Assembly (NCBI RefSeq): GCF_001663775.1
Contig: NZ_KV467168.1
Span: 883,065 to 947,064 of the forward strand
DNA length: 64,000 bases
From: Arthrobacter sp. B6
GTDB lineage: Bacteria > Actinomycetota > Actinomycetes > Actinomycetales > Micrococcaceae
Reading direction: 5' to 3'
The notes under the pieces are model-generated. The model did no database searches. It was not told where the DNA came from and was given only the letters and a program-made list of their open reading frames with translations. Numbering within the stretch: the first letter of the stretch is position 1; every line of letters starts with the position of its first letter. A program made the position numbers and the translations under genes. Positions 36,283 through 45,615 of the stretch are shown here, one piece after another.

Positions 36283-36316
36283 GAAGGCCCGAACCGCGTC
36301 TGCGGTCCGGGCCTTC
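36283..36316. terminator. Bidirectional hairpin between the ScyD-like gene and rbfA
   Basis: GAAGGCCCG...CGGGCCTTC with an inner ACCGC/GCGGT forms a long stem between two convergent gene ends (36255 and 36345). Confidence 0.75.
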
Positions 36317-36344
36317 CTGTGATCCCCGCGATGGGGCCAGAGGG

Positions 36345-36854
36345 CTACTTCTTGCCGTCTTCGTCGAGCTCTTCGTCGTCGGTGAGGTCGAGGTCCTCTT
36401 CGTCGAAGTCGTCCTCGTCGATGTCCACATCGGCGGGCACGTCACGCTTGTAAGGATCGGCGTCGCCGGCGTGCTTGGCCTTTTCAGCCAGGGCAGCAAC
36501 CTCGGCGTCGCGCTTCTTCGCTTCGCGAAGAAGCTCCTCAAGGTTGGACGCAACCACGGGAATCTGGTCTGCCACGAATTCGAGGCTGGGAGTAAGCCGG
36601 ACAGTAACGTTCCGGCCAACTTCCTGCCGAAGCACGCCCTTGGCCTTCTCGAGCCCCTTGGCAGCGTCAGCCTGGACAGCCTGGTCACCGAACACGGTGT
36701 AGTAAATGGTGGCATGCTGCAGATCATTGGTCACGCGGGCATCGGTAACCGTAATGCCCTCCAGCCGAGGATCCTTAACCTTCCGGCCCAGGGCCTCAGC
36801 AACAACAACCTTAATCCGCTGCGCCAACTTGGCAGCACGTGCCGGATCAGCCAT
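36345..36854 (-). CDS. rbfA: Ribosome-binding factor A
   Basis: A 30S maturation factor with a single KH-like domain (RIKVVVAEALGRKVKDPRL, GITVTDARVTNDLQHATIYYTV, LRQEVGRNVTVRLTPSLEF). The 169-residue form carries a long acidic tail rich in Asp and Glu, as in other Actinobacteria. The ATG at 36854 has AGGAG upstream. It is downstream of infB but separated by 239 bases containing a large inverted repeat. Confidence 0.95.
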   Translation of the reverse strand: MADPARAAKLAQRIKVVVAEALGRKVKDPRLEGITVTDARVTNDLQHATIYYTVFGDQAVQADAAKGLEKAKGVLRQEVGRNVTVRLTPSLEFVADQIPVVASNLEELLREAKKRDAEVAALAEKAKHAGDADPYKRDVPADVDIDEDDFDEEDLDLTDDEELDEDGKK

Positions 36855-36923
36855 GAACAACTCCTAGATAGATATAGAAAAGTTTGGGGCGCGCAAAGGT
36901 GAGGTTGTCACCCAACGCGCGGA

Positions 36924-37027
36924 GCGATTGAGGGGGCCTGGGAGTGGCATCGGGCCTGCCGGAGACGGACGGCCAACGATCGTAGATCGCTGGCCGTCCG
37001 TCGTAGGGGCGGGGCCCCCTCAATCGC
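36924..37027. repeat. Nested inverted repeat between infB and rbfA
   Basis: The outer arms GCGATTGAGGGGGCC (36924-36938) and its exact complement (37013-37027) enclose an inner hairpin. The inner stem is GACGGACGGCCA (36964-36975) with its complement (36991-37002), extended by CGATC/GATCG after one mismatch. It lies within the 239-base gap between infB and rbfA. It could end the infB transcript or act as an RNA processing site. No U-tract follows. Confidence 0.85.
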
Positions 37028-37093
37028 GGAGTGCCAGGGCGGGGCCGCCGGAAAAATCCAACGACCCCGACCCTCTGTAACAGCTAGAACAAC

Positions 37094-40048
37094 TTAGACG
37101 CGCGGCTTCTCGCGCATCTCGAAGGTCTCGATGATGTCGCCTTCGTTGATGTCGTTGTACGAGCCAAGACCGATACCACACTCGAAGTCCGTACGGACCT
37201 CAGTGGCGTCGTCCTTGAAGCGCTTGAGCGTCTCAACGGTGAGGTTGTCGCCGATGATCTTGCCGTCGCGGCTGATGCGTGCCTTCGTGTTGCGTCGGAT
37301 GATGCCCGAGCGAACGATGGAACCTGCGATGTTGCCGAACTTGGAGGAACGGAACACTTCGCGGACCTCGGCGGTGCCCAGCTGGACCTCTTCGTACTCC
37401 GGCTTGAGCATGCCCTTGAGGGCCATCTCGATGTCATCGATTGCTGAGTAGATGACGGAGTAGAAGCGCATGTCCACGCCTTCGCGGTCTGCCAGTTCGG
37501 CAACCCGCTCGGCAGGCTTGACGTTGAAGCCGATGATGACGGCGCTGTCCACCGTTGCAAGGTTGACGTCGTTCTGCGTGATGGCACCAACGCCGCGGTG
37601 GATGACGCGCAGCTGCACGCCTTCGCCGACGTCGATCTTGAGCAGTGCGTCTTCCAGGGCTTCCACGGCACCGGACACGTCACCCTTGAGGATGAGGTTG
37701 AGGGTGTCGATCTTGCCATCGGCCACGGCCTGGTCGAAGTCTTCCAGGCTGATGCGCTTGCGGCGCTTGGCCAGGGCGGCGTTGCGGTCGGCTGCTTCAC
37801 GCTTCTCGGCGATCTGGCGGGCGGTGCGCTCGTCAGCGGTCACGAAGAAGGTGTCGCCGGCGCGAGGCACGTTGGACAGACCCAGGACCTGCACGGGGCG
37901 GGACGGGCCAGCCTCGGTCAGGGCGCTGCCGTCGTCGTCGAACATGGCGCGGACGCGGCCGTGAGCCGTACCGGCCACGATCGTGTCACCGACACGCAGC
38001 GAACCGGACTGCACCAGGACCGTGGCCACGGAACCGCGGCCCTTGTCCAGGTTGGCTTCGATCGCGATACCGCGGGCGTCCTTGTTCGGGTTGGCGCGCA
38101 TGTCCAGGGCTGCGTCTGCGGTAAGCAGGACGGCCTCGAGCAGCTCGTCGATGTTGAGGTTCTGGCGGGCAGAGACCTCAACGAACATGGTGTCGCCACC
38201 GTATTCTTCGGGGACAAGGCCGTACTCGGTCAGCTGGCCGCGGACCTTGTCCGGGTTGGCGCCTTCCTTGTCAATCTTGTTCACGGCCACCACGATCGGC
38301 ACATTCGCTGCCTGCGCGTGGTTGAGGGCCTCAACGGTCTGCGGCATAACGCCGTCGTCCGCTGCGACCACCAGGATGGCGATGTCGGTGACCTTCGCAC
38401 CACGGGCACGCATGGCGGTGAACGCCTCGTGGCCCGGAGTATCGATGAAGGTGATCTTCCGCTCGATGTCCTCGTGCATGTGGGTGACCTGGTAGGCACC
38501 GATGTGCTGCGTGATGCCGCCGTGCTCGCCCGCCATAACGTCGGACTTGCGGATGGCATCAAGCAGGCGGGTCTTACCGTGGTCGACGTGGCCCATGACG
38601 GTGACAACAGGAGGACGTGCCTCGAGGTCTTCGTCGCCTTCGGCTTCAAGCTCTGCTTCAAAGTCGATGTCGAACGTGGAGAGCAGCTCGCGCTCCTCAT
38701 CCTCCGGCGAGACGACCTGGAGCTTGTAGCCAAGCTCCTCGCCCAGCAGTGCGAAGGTTTCCTCATCCAGCGACTGCGTGGCCGTGGCCATTTCGCCGAG
38801 GTGGAACAGGACGGTGACCAGTGCTGCGGGGTTTGCCTCGATCTTGTCGGCAAAATCCGTGATGGACGAACCGCGGCGGAGCCGGATGACGGTGCTGCCG
38901 TCGCCACGGGGGACGCTGACGCCACCCAGTGACGGAGCACTCATCTGCTCGAGTTCCTGGCGCTTGGCACGCTTCGACTTGCGCTGCTTGCCACGCCCGG
39001 CGCCGCCCTTGCCGAAGGCACCCTGGGTGCCACCGCGACCGCGGCCACCCTTGCCGAAGCCACCGCCAGCCGGAGCACCGCCGCCGGCACCCGGAGCGCC
39101 GCCGGTACCGGGAGCGCCACCCGGGCGTCCGGGTCCACGGCCGCCGCCACCGGGACGTCCGCCGGCGCCAGCCGGTGCGGGACGCTCAGTGCGGTTGGGC
39201 ATCATGCCCGGGGTAGGACGGTTTCCACCAGCCCCCGCGGGACGCGGACCGCCAGCGCCGCCCGCACCGGCCGCAGGACGCGGACCACCGGGACGGGGAC
39301 CGCCCGCACCGGCTGCCGGACGCGGCCCACCGGGACGGGGGCCACCGGCACCTGCTGCAGGACGGGGACCACCGGGACGGTCGCCGTCGGTACGGCTTCC
39401 GCCCGGGCGGGGCATGCCCTGGGAAGTAGCAAAGGGGTTGTTGCCCGGACGCGGTGCACGTTCTCCGTCGCCACCACGGCCGCGGGGCATGCCCTGGGAC
39501 GTGGCGAACGGGTTGTTGCCCGGGCGGGGGCCGCCGGGACGAGGTGCAGAGCTGCCCTGCGACGATCCGCCCTGCGCTGATCCGCCGGAGCGGGAGGGCG
39601 CTGCTGGGGTCTCAGCCTTGGGGGCCGGGCGGGCTCCGGGCTTCGCTCCGGTGGACGGAGCGCTGGCGGCCGGAGCCGGCGCAGCAGGTGCTGCGGCTGC
39701 AGGGGCAGCCGGAGCTGCAGCAGCGGCGGCGGGTGCAGCCGGAGCTGCAGGTGCTGCGGCCTCGGGGGCTGCAGCAGCTGGCGTCGGGGCCTGGGGAGCT
39801 GCTGGACCCGGAGCAGGTGCTGCGGGACGTGATTCTGCCGACGGGGCAGGCGCCTTGGGCGCCGCTGCCGGAGCTGCGGCCTTGGCCGCGGCGTCGGGGT
39901 AGGCGTTGCGGAGTTTCCGCACCACCGGGGCCTCAATGGTGGAAGAGGCGGAGCGAACGAATTCGCCCAGTTCCTGCAGTTTTGTCACTGCATCTTTGGA
40001 AGTAATACCGAGCTCTTTAGCGAGCTCGTGTACGCGGACCTTGGCCAC
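37094..40048 (-). CDS. infB: Translation initiation factor IF-2
   Basis: IF2 brings initiator tRNA to the ribosome. The 984-residue product has an N-terminal IF2_N domain ([15 protein letters not shown]) and a long, low-complexity Ala/Pro/Gly/Arg linker with repeated GPRPGG and [15 protein letters not shown] units. The GTPase follows, with G1 GHVDHGKT near residue 487, the [12 protein letters not shown] switch region and NKID. The C-terminal domains bind fMet-tRNA. The length is typical of Actinobacteria. YlxR lies upstream across a 152-base leader with two hairpins. Confidence 0.97.
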   Translation of the reverse strand: MAKVRVHELAKELGITSKDAVTKLQELGEFVRSASSTIEAPVVRKLRNAYPDAAAKAAAPAAAPKAPAPSAESRPAAPAPGPAAPQAPTPAAAAPEAAAPAAPAAPAAAAAAPAAPAAAAPAAPAPAASAPSTGAKPGARPAPKAETPAAPSRSGGSAQGGSSQGSSAPRPGGPRPGNNPFATSQGMPRGRGGDGERAPRPGNNPFATSQGMPRPGGSRTDGDRPGGPRPAAGAGGPRPGGPRPAAGAGGPRPGGPRPAAGAGGAGGPRPAGAGGNRPTPGMMPNRTERPAPAGAGGRPGGGGRGPGRPGGAPGTGGAPGAGGGAPAGGGFGKGGRGRGGTQGAFGKGGAGRGKQRKSKRAKRQELEQMSAPSLGGVSVPRGDGSTVIRLRRGSSITDFADKIEANPAALVTVLFHLGEMATATQSLDEETFALLGEELGYKLQVVSPEDEERELLSTFDIDFEAELEAEGDEDLEARPPVVTVMGHVDHGKTRLLDAIRKSDVMAGEHGGITQHIGAYQVTHMHEDIERKITFIDTPGHEAFTAMRARGAKVTDIAILVVAADDGVMPQTVEALNHAQAANVPIVVAVNKIDKEGANPDKVRGQLTEYGLVPEEYGGDTMFVEVSARQNLNIDELLEAVLLTADAALDMRANPNKDARGIAIEANLDKGRGSVATVLVQSGSLRVGDTIVAGTAHGRVRAMFDDDGSALTEAGPSRPVQVLGLSNVPRAGDTFFVTADERTARQIAEKREAADRNAALAKRRKRISLEDFDQAVADGKIDTLNLILKGDVSGAVEALEDALLKIDVGEGVQLRVIHRGVGAITQNDVNLATVDSAVIIGFNVKPAERVAELADREGVDMRFYSVIYSAIDDIEMALKGMLKPEYEEVQLGTAEVREVFRSSKFGNIAGSIVRSGIIRRNTKARISRDGKIIGDNLTVETLKRFKDDATEVRTDFECGIGLGSYNDINEGDIIETFEMREKPRV

Positions 40049-40104
40049 ATTTCTCCTGTCTCGGTCCGCACCGAGCCAGGCACGAACCGTCTACTTCTTA
40101 CTGC

Positions 40105-40170
40105 GGGCCCTCGCCGCGGCTGCGGCTGAAGGGCCCATTGCAGAGCGCAACAAAGTTGTCATCGTTGCGC
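40105..40170. other. Two hairpins in the infB leader
   Basis: GGGCCCT pairs with AGGGCCC (40105-40136), and GCGCAAC pairs with GTTGCGC (40145-40170), between ylxR and infB. Their placement in a 152-base leader inside an otherwise packed operon suggests an attenuator or mRNA processing element. No known riboswitch consensus is recognised. Confidence 0.5.
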
Positions 40171-40200
40171 ACTCATCGCTGGGAACTCATCGGGTTTCCA

Positions 40201-40563
40201 TCAGTTTTCTGACCCGCTTTCAGGTTGGACGGTTGTTGCTGCAGCTACCGGAAGTATCTGCAGCGGGCCTTCAGCGCCCGTGCCTGCCTTGATCCGGCGT
40301 TCGACGTCGGCGGTACCGGTTGCGCCCTTGAGGGCACGTCCGAATGCTCGCCGCTTGACCGCCAGGGCCAGGCACGATTCGCTGGGGTGCAGCCATGCAC
40401 CCCGGCCAGCCATCCGGCGTCGTTCATCGACCAGGACAGCGGACGAACCGCTGGCATCAGCCACGAGCCGGAGGAGCTCCGACCGCGGACCCTTCTTCCG
40501 GCATCCGATGCAGGTACGCTGCGGTTGATTCTCGCTGTGAAGCACTTCTGCCACGGGGAGCAT
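40201..40563 (-). CDS. ylxR: YlxR family RNA-binding protein (DUF448)
   Basis: A 120-residue protein of the YlxR family, encoded between nusA and infB in many bacteria and thought to bind RNA. The motif QRTCIGCRKKGPRSELLRLV and the GRGAWLHPSESCL segment are diagnostic. The ATG at 40563 is chosen, though GTG codons at 40554 and 40545 are also possible starts. Confidence 0.88.
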   Translation of the reverse strand: MLPVAEVLHSENQPQRTCIGCRKKGPRSELLRLVADASGSSAVLVDERRRMAGRGAWLHPSESCLALAVKRRAFGRALKGATGTADVERRIKAGTGAEGPLQILPVAAATTVQPESGSEN

Positions 40564-40751
40564 CTTCCTGACGTACCTGGTTGCCTGCCCATACCTGCCC
40601 GCCACAGCGAACTGCAGGGAGGGCACACAAGGGCGCACGAATACCGGCCGTTAGGCGCGGTCATTGTCTATTCTAGCCCCTCGGGGCCGTTCTGCCCGAA
40701 ACCGGCGCTCCGACCGAAGGTGTCCCAGTCGGCCGGCGCGCCGGGAGAGGT

Positions 40752-41732
40752 TCAGTTTTCGCGCGGCGCGGCGGCGTCGGAGACGATGTCGATGCGCCAA
40801 CCGGTCAGCTTTGCTGCCAGGCGGGCGTTCTGGCCCTCTTTGCCGATGGCCAGCGAAAGCTGGTAATCCGGGACAACAACGCGGGCGGACCGGGTGGCCT
40901 CGTCAATGATCGTGACGGAATTCACACGCGATGGCGACAGGGCGCTGGCGATGAAGGTGGCGGGATCCTCACTGAAGTCGACGATATCGATCTTTTCGTC
41001 GTTCAGTTCGGTCATCACGGCACGTACGCGGGAACCCATTTCGCCGATGCAGGCACCCTTGGCGTTGATGCCCGGGGTGTTGGCCTTGACGGCGATCTTG
41101 GTACGGTGGCCGGCTTCGCGGGCCAGGGCCACGATCTCCACTGAACGGTCCGCGATTTCCGGGACTTCCAGTTCGAAGAGCTTCCGGACCAGGCCCGGGT
41201 GTGAGCGGGAAAGCGTGACGGACGGACCCTTGGTACCGCGGTGGACGTCGATAACCAAGGCGCGGAGCCGGTTGCCGTGGGTGTACTTCTCCCCCGGCAC
41301 CTGTTCGGGGGGCGGCAGCAGCGCTTCGACAGTGCCCAGGTTGACCTGGATCATGTGCGGGTTGTTGCCCTGCTGGATAAGCCCGGCAACGAGTTCACCC
41401 TCACGGCCCTTGAACTCGCCCAGGACGGCGTCGTCCTCAACGTCCCGCAGGCGCTGCAGGATGATCTGCCGTGCCGTGCTCGCCGCGATCCGGCCGAACC
41501 CGGCCGGGGTGTCCTCGAACTCGCCGATCGGGGCGCCGTCGTCGTCGATCTCCACGGCCCAGATGGTCACGTGTCCGCTCTTGCGGTCCAGTTCCGCGCG
41601 GGCCTTCTCGAAAGCGCCGGGCGATTTGTGGTAGGCCACCAGGAGCGCCTGCTCAATGGTGGGAATCAGGAGGTCCAGCGGGATTTCGCGCTCACGCTCC
41701 AGAAGTCTCAGTGCGCTCATGTCAATATCCAT
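40752..41732 (-). CDS. nusA: Transcription termination/antitermination factor NusA
   Basis: Binds RNA polymerase and modulates pausing and termination. The 326-residue actinobacterial form has an N-terminal polymerase-binding domain ([22 protein letters not shown]), an S1 domain and two KH domains ([14 protein letters not shown] and [15 protein letters not shown]). It lacks the C-terminal repeats of the E. coli protein. Its ATG overlaps the rimP stop (TGATG) and is preceded by GAGGAGG. Confidence 0.95.
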   Translation of the reverse strand: MDIDMSALRLLEREREIPLDLLIPTIEQALLVAYHKSPGAFEKARAELDRKSGHVTIWAVEIDDDGAPIGEFEDTPAGFGRIAASTARQIILQRLRDVEDDAVLGEFKGREGELVAGLIQQGNNPHMIQVNLGTVEALLPPPEQVPGEKYTHGNRLRALVIDVHRGTKGPSVTLSRSHPGLVRKLFELEVPEIADRSVEIVALAREAGHRTKIAVKANTPGINAKGACIGEMGSRVRAVMTELNDEKIDIVDFSEDPATFIASALSPSRVNSVTIIDEATRSARVVVPDYQLSLAIGKEGQNARLAAKLTGWRIDIVSDAAAPREN

Positions 41733-42346
41733 CAGGCCTCCTCAGAAGGTCCATTGTGCTCAGGTTCCAGACCGGCCTCGTCGAGGTGGCTGAATTCGAT
41801 CTCGACTTTTCCGCTGCGGATCCTGTCGAAAGGAAGTGTTATGGGTTCGCCCTGCTTGGGCTTCATGCCCTTCTTGACGGCGATCTCCGGGACGATGGTC
41901 ACGCCGGAGCCGTCCACCGCCTTGACCCTGCCGGTGACGTTGTCGCCCTGGACGACATTGACTTTGACCATGCGCCCGCGGGCTCTGTGCCAGTGGCGCT
42001 CTTCCGTGAGCGGCCGGCCCACGCCGGGCGAGGAAACTTCAAGGTCGTAGGGACGGCCGTCGTCGGCGGGGTCGTTGTCCAGGACGTCGGACAGGACCTT
42101 GGAGATGTCGGCGATGACGTCCAAATTGACGCCGCCGGTCTCTTCCTGCGGCAGGTCAACCACTACGTGCACCACCCGGTGCGAACCCGGGATGATGGAA
42201 ACATCCTCAAGGTACAGGCGGTTGGCCTGGACCGAAGGTTCAAGTAAGGCCCGAAGCCGGGCAGCTTCCGGATTGTAGGCAGGCGCAGCGTCAGCCCTAC
42301 CCGTTCCGGTACGGTCTGATGAAGTCGTGGCTTCTGCATTACTCAC
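41732..42346 (-). CDS. rimP: Ribosome maturation factor RimP
   Basis: A 30S assembly factor of 204 residues. It shows the core [33 protein letters not shown], the strand [14 protein letters not shown] and a C-terminal SH3-like barrel. The GTG start has GGGAGG upstream. It leads the rimP-nusA-ylxR-infB operon. Confidence 0.94.
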   Translation of the reverse strand: MSNAEATTSSDRTGTGRADAAPAYNPEAARLRALLEPSVQANRLYLEDVSIIPGSHRVVHVVVDLPQEETGGVNLDVIADISKVLSDVLDNDPADDGRPYDLEVSSPGVGRPLTEERHWHRARGRMVKVNVVQGDNVTGRVKAVDGSGVTIVPEIAVKKGMKPKQGEPITLPFDRIRSGKVEIEFSHLDEAGLEPEHNGPSEEA

Positions 42347-42452
42347 GATGCCGGCCGCCTCCCGATAGATGATGTTGTGACTACTAGCCTAACGATTTTC
42401 CGGGCGCAGTGGTGCACCATGTTTGCCGTGCGGCGTGACAACATGGTCTGTT

Positions 42453-43625
42453 GTGAAAGACGCTAGCACCGAAACCACCGCCCGCGGGCGGTATTTCCGG
42501 TACGCCGTTTTTTCGCTCACAGCCCTCCTGGTGCTGAGCCTGGGCATGGCCCTCATCCCGCATCAACCCCCTGCACCTGCGGAAACGCCTTTTTCCGAAC
42601 GTGCCCGCGCCGCGGCGCTGGCAGACACCCTCGCCCTGCGGACTGCCGGGCAGGCGCTGGCAGGTGCGGCTGCCGGTGAGGGAGGGCCTGAGAACACTGC
42701 CGCGTTGGACCGTATTGTGACTTTGCTGACCATCCAGGCCCGGGCGTTGTTGCTTCCCGGGGGCACCGCCGCCGCGCCCAGCCGGACGGACTCGGGACAG
42801 CAAGCAGCACCGGGCGCCTCCGAGGGCCCGAACGCCTCTCCCGGGGGTTCGGCGTCTGCAGGCACGTCCTCCGCTGCCGAACTTGCGGCAGCGCTCTCCG
42901 CCAGCGGGTCCATGCGTCTCACCGATGCGCTGGAGGCCGACGGCGGCATGGCCCGCCTTCTCGCCGGTGCCGGCGCCGCACAGCTACTGGCGGCAAAGGA
43001 CGCCGCGGCTATCGCCGGCGTTCCGGCGGAGGAACTGCCCGGATGGCAGGAACCCGCCATCCCCTCCGTACAGCCCACACCCGCCACTGCTGAGTGCACC
43101 ATCGCCGGGCCGTCCGGTGAAGGCGAAAGGGCGGACGAAGGTGCCGGCCCTGGCCTGCGCCAGGCACTCACCGCCGCCCGGGATTCCGAACTTGAGACGG
43201 TTTACGGTTACCAGGCGGCGCTGACCCGCCTTGACCCTGCAGCCGCGGCCCAGGCCTCCGAGCTGTTGGCCGAACACCTGGACCTGGCGGACGAGGCGGA
43301 GGCGTACGCCGCCCTGCATTGCGCGGAAGTTCCTCCGGCACAGCCCGGCTATGTGCTTGATGCAGCCTTCCTAAGTGCGCCGGCAGCGGGTCTGGCACGG
43401 CTGGAGACCGGCACCCTGACCGCCTTCGGGGATGTCGTTGCATTGAGCACAGCTCCCACACGCAGCTGGGCCGTGGCGGCCCTCGTGGCTGCCGCGGAGA
43501 GGACACTCCTTTGGGGCGGGGATCCCGGAGCCGTTCCCGGCCTGGACCTGGACGAGTCCCAGCTTCCGCCCTTGCAGGAAACGCCTGCAGACGCCTTCCC
43601 CACCGCATCCCCGGCAGCCACGTAG
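42453..43625 (+). CDS. Membrane-anchored DUF4439 ferritin-like protein
   Basis: A 390-residue product with one N-terminal transmembrane helix near residues 18-34 (YAVFSLTALLVLSLGMALI), a long Ala/Gly/Ser-rich extracytoplasmic region and a C-terminal DUF4439 domain of ferritin-like helices. In that domain, LRQALTAARDSELETVYGYQAAL and ASELLAEHLDLADEAEAYA carry the Glu and His residues expected near a metal site. The GTG at 42453 is the most likely start. The VIT1/CCC1 transporter gene follows 44 bases later in the same direction. Confidence 0.8.
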   Translation: MKDASTETTARGRYFRYAVFSLTALLVLSLGMALIPHQPPAPAETPFSERARAAALADTLALRTAGQALAGAAAGEGGPENTAALDRIVTLLTIQARALLLPGGTAAAPSRTDSGQQAAPGASEGPNASPGGSASAGTSSAAELAAALSASGSMRLTDALEADGGMARLLAGAGAAQLLAAKDAAAIAGVPAEELPGWQEPAIPSVQPTPATAECTIAGPSGEGERADEGAGPGLRQALTAARDSELETVYGYQAALTRLDPAAAAQASELLAEHLDLADEAEAYAALHCAEVPPAQPGYVLDAAFLSAPAAGLARLETGTLTAFGDVVALSTAPTRSWAVAALVAAAERTLLWGGDPGAVPGLDLDESQLPPLQETPADAFPTASPAAT

Positions 43626-43669
43626 GCCAGGTACTGGCAAGCAGGTCCAAGTGGTGGTTTGCTGAATTC

Positions 43670-44428
43670 ATGGATTCCCAGGAGCCGGCCGGCCTTCCGG
43701 CGGACAACAAGGATCTGCAGCGCCACCTCGAAACCGAACCGCACGACAACGAAATGGCCCAGCGCCTCAACTGGCTGCGCGCCGGAGTGCTGGGCGCCAA
43801 CGACGGCATCGTCTCGGTGGCCGCCATCGTGGTGGGTGTGGCAGGTGCCACGGCGGACACCGGACCCATCCTGGCAGCCGGTGCAGCCGGCCTGGTGGGC
43901 GGTGCCGTGTCCATGGCCCTGGGCGAGTACGTCTCCGTCAGCAGCCAAAGCGACAGCCAGAAGGCGCTGATCGAAAAGGAGCGCCGGGAGCTCGCCGAAG
44001 AGCCGGACGAAGAGCTTGCCGAGCTTACGGCCATCTACCAGGACAAGGGCCTCAGCCCCGAAACAGCGCGCCAGGTGGCGCTGGAACTGACCGAACACAA
44101 TGCACTGGCCGCCCATCTCTCGGCGGAGCTCAACATCGACGAGGAGGATATCGTCAGCCCGTGGCACGCCGCCTTCGCCTCTGCGGTGGCCTTCACCATC
44201 GGCGCGGCACTGCCTATGCTGGCCATGCTCCTGCCCCCTCCCGGCATCCGGGTTCCGCTGACATTTGGCACCGTGCTGTTGGCGCTGGCATTAACCGGGG
44301 CGCTGGGTGCTTGGATCGGGGGCGGTTCCAAGGTGCGTGCGGCGGCCCGGGTGGTGGTGGGCGGCGCGCTGGCCCTGGCGGCAACTTTCACCATCGGCAA
44401 TCTGCTCGGGGCCAGCGGAGTGGTGTGA
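43670..44428 (+). CDS. VIT1/CCC1 family iron/manganese transporter
   Basis: A 252-residue membrane protein of the vacuolar iron transporter family. The core LRAGVLGANDGIVSVAAIVVGVAGA and GLVGGAVSMALGEYVSVSSQSD are diagnostic. A cytoplasmic helical hairpin rich in Glu follows (KERRELAEEPDEELAEL), and three further helices end the protein. It probably moves Fe2+ or Mn2+ out of the cytosol. It is likely co-transcribed with the ferritin-like DUF4439 gene. Confidence 0.9.
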   Translation: MDSQEPAGLPADNKDLQRHLETEPHDNEMAQRLNWLRAGVLGANDGIVSVAAIVVGVAGATADTGPILAAGAAGLVGGAVSMALGEYVSVSSQSDSQKALIEKERRELAEEPDEELAELTAIYQDKGLSPETARQVALELTEHNALAAHLSAELNIDEEDIVSPWHAAFASAVAFTIGAALPMLAMLLPPPGIRVPLTFGTVLLALALTGALGAWIGGGSKVRAAARVVVGGALALAATFTIGNLLGASGVV

Positions 44429-44497
44429 CCGGCGTCGATAAGCCTCATGCCGGGGACGCGGACGCATGTGTGCCCACCCCCGGACGCCCGGGTCAAC

Positions 44498-44503
44498 TAC
44501 GCT
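44498..44503 (+). promoter_or_regulatory. Putative -10 box of the APH-like gene
   Basis: TACGCT ends 7 bases before the ATG at 44511. A GGAG also lies in the spacer, so both leaderless and Shine-Dalgarno initiation are possible. Confidence 0.35.
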
Positions 44504-44510
44504 GGAGCTG

Positions 44511-45551
44511 ATGAGCCAGCAGACACAAGTGCCGATCCCTCCGGACCTAACGGTGAGATACACCCGAAGCAGCGCCGGACGGGCATGGCTGGCCTCATTG
44601 CCGGCCCTGTTGGGTGGCCGGATGGAACATTGGGGGCTCACCCCCGATCTGGCTCCCGGCGCCCTGCCGTGGAACGGCCATGGCGGGGTGGTGGTCCCGG
44701 TCCGCCGCAACGATGGAACACCGGCTGCGCTGAAGGTGGCCTTTCCGCATGATGAAGCACGAGTGGAGCGCCATGCCCTGGAGTTATGGTCGGGCCACGG
44801 CGCCGTCAGGTTGCTGGAGGCTGACGCCGGAACCTGTTCAATGCTGCTGGAACGGCTGGAGGCGGACCGTTCTCTGCAGGACGTCCCCATGGATAAAGCC
44901 GTGGCCGTATGGGGCGGGCTGGTCCGGCAGTTGAGCCTGGTCCCCGACCACAGGCCACAATGGCAGGAATTCGACCACATCGCCGGGCGTGCCGAGCAGT
45001 GGAGCGACGACCTGCCGGCGGACTGGGAGCAGCAGGGCCGTCCGTTTCCCCGGTGGCTGCTGGAAGCAGCCCTGGAAGTCTGCCAGACCCGCGGCGCCGT
45101 AGGGCGCCGCTCCGGACGTGATGTGCTGGTGCACACCGACTTTCACTTCCTGAACATCCTCGCCCGCCCCTCGGCACAGGACGGATCAGGATTTGCGGCC
45201 ATCGACCCGCAGCCCATGATTGGCGACCCGGAGTTCGCGGTGGCGCCGTTGCTCTGGAACAGGATCCAGGAGCTTCCCCGCACCGACCCGCAGGCCGGGC
45301 TGCGGGAACGGTGCCGTGATTTCAGCGAGGCGGCGGGCCTGGACAGCGAGGTGGCCCGCCAGTGGGGCGTTGCCCGGGAGGTGGAGAACGCCCTCTCCTA
45401 TGCGGGTCGCCCGCACCACCAGGGGGACTTGGCGCGCTCGCTGTGGGTTGCCAGCACTTTGGCTGGCCGGACCATGGACGGGTTGCCGTCCGTGCACTCG
45501 CTGCCGGAACCGGGACAGGCTGGGAGTTTTTGTCCAGATGCAGCGGGATAA
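44511..45551 (+). CDS. APH(6)-like small-molecule kinase (aminoglycoside/hydroxyurea resistance kinase family)
   Basis: A 346-residue protein-kinase-fold enzyme. The catalytic loop follows the HxDxxxxN pattern as HTDFHFLNIL, and the metal-binding aspartate is in IDPQPMIGDPEFA. A nucleotide-binding lysine appears in PAALKVAFPH. The overall pattern resembles streptomycin 6-phosphotransferase relatives. The substrate is unproven, and chromosomal homologues often have no resistance role. The last residues (GSFCPDAAG) come from the left arm of an inverted repeat at 45523. Confidence 0.82.
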   Translation: MSQQTQVPIPPDLTVRYTRSSAGRAWLASLPALLGGRMEHWGLTPDLAPGALPWNGHGGVVVPVRRNDGTPAALKVAFPHDEARVERHALELWSGHGAVRLLEADAGTCSMLLERLEADRSLQDVPMDKAVAVWGGLVRQLSLVPDHRPQWQEFDHIAGRAEQWSDDLPADWEQQGRPFPRWLLEAALEVCQTRGAVGRRSGRDVLVHTDFHFLNILARPSAQDGSGFAAIDPQPMIGDPEFAVAPLLWNRIQELPRTDPQAGLRERCRDFSEAAGLDSEVARQWGVAREVENALSYAGRPHHQGDLARSLWVASTLAGRTMDGLPSVHSLPEPGQAGSFCPDAAG

Positions 45552-45587
45552 ACCGCGGCCACGCCCCATTATCTGGACAAAAACTCC
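45523..45587. repeat. 17-bp inverted repeat with 31-base loop at the end of the APH-like gene
   Basis: GGAGTTTTTGTCCAGAT (45523-45539) and its exact complement (45571-45587) flank a 31-base loop that holds a small GCGG/CCGC hairpin. The left arm encodes the last residues of the APH-like protein. It lies between two convergent genes. It could be a bidirectional terminator or a short mobile-type repeat. Confidence 0.85.
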
Positions 45588-45615
45588 GGCTCCCGGGGTG
45601 CAGCAGCGGCGGAAT

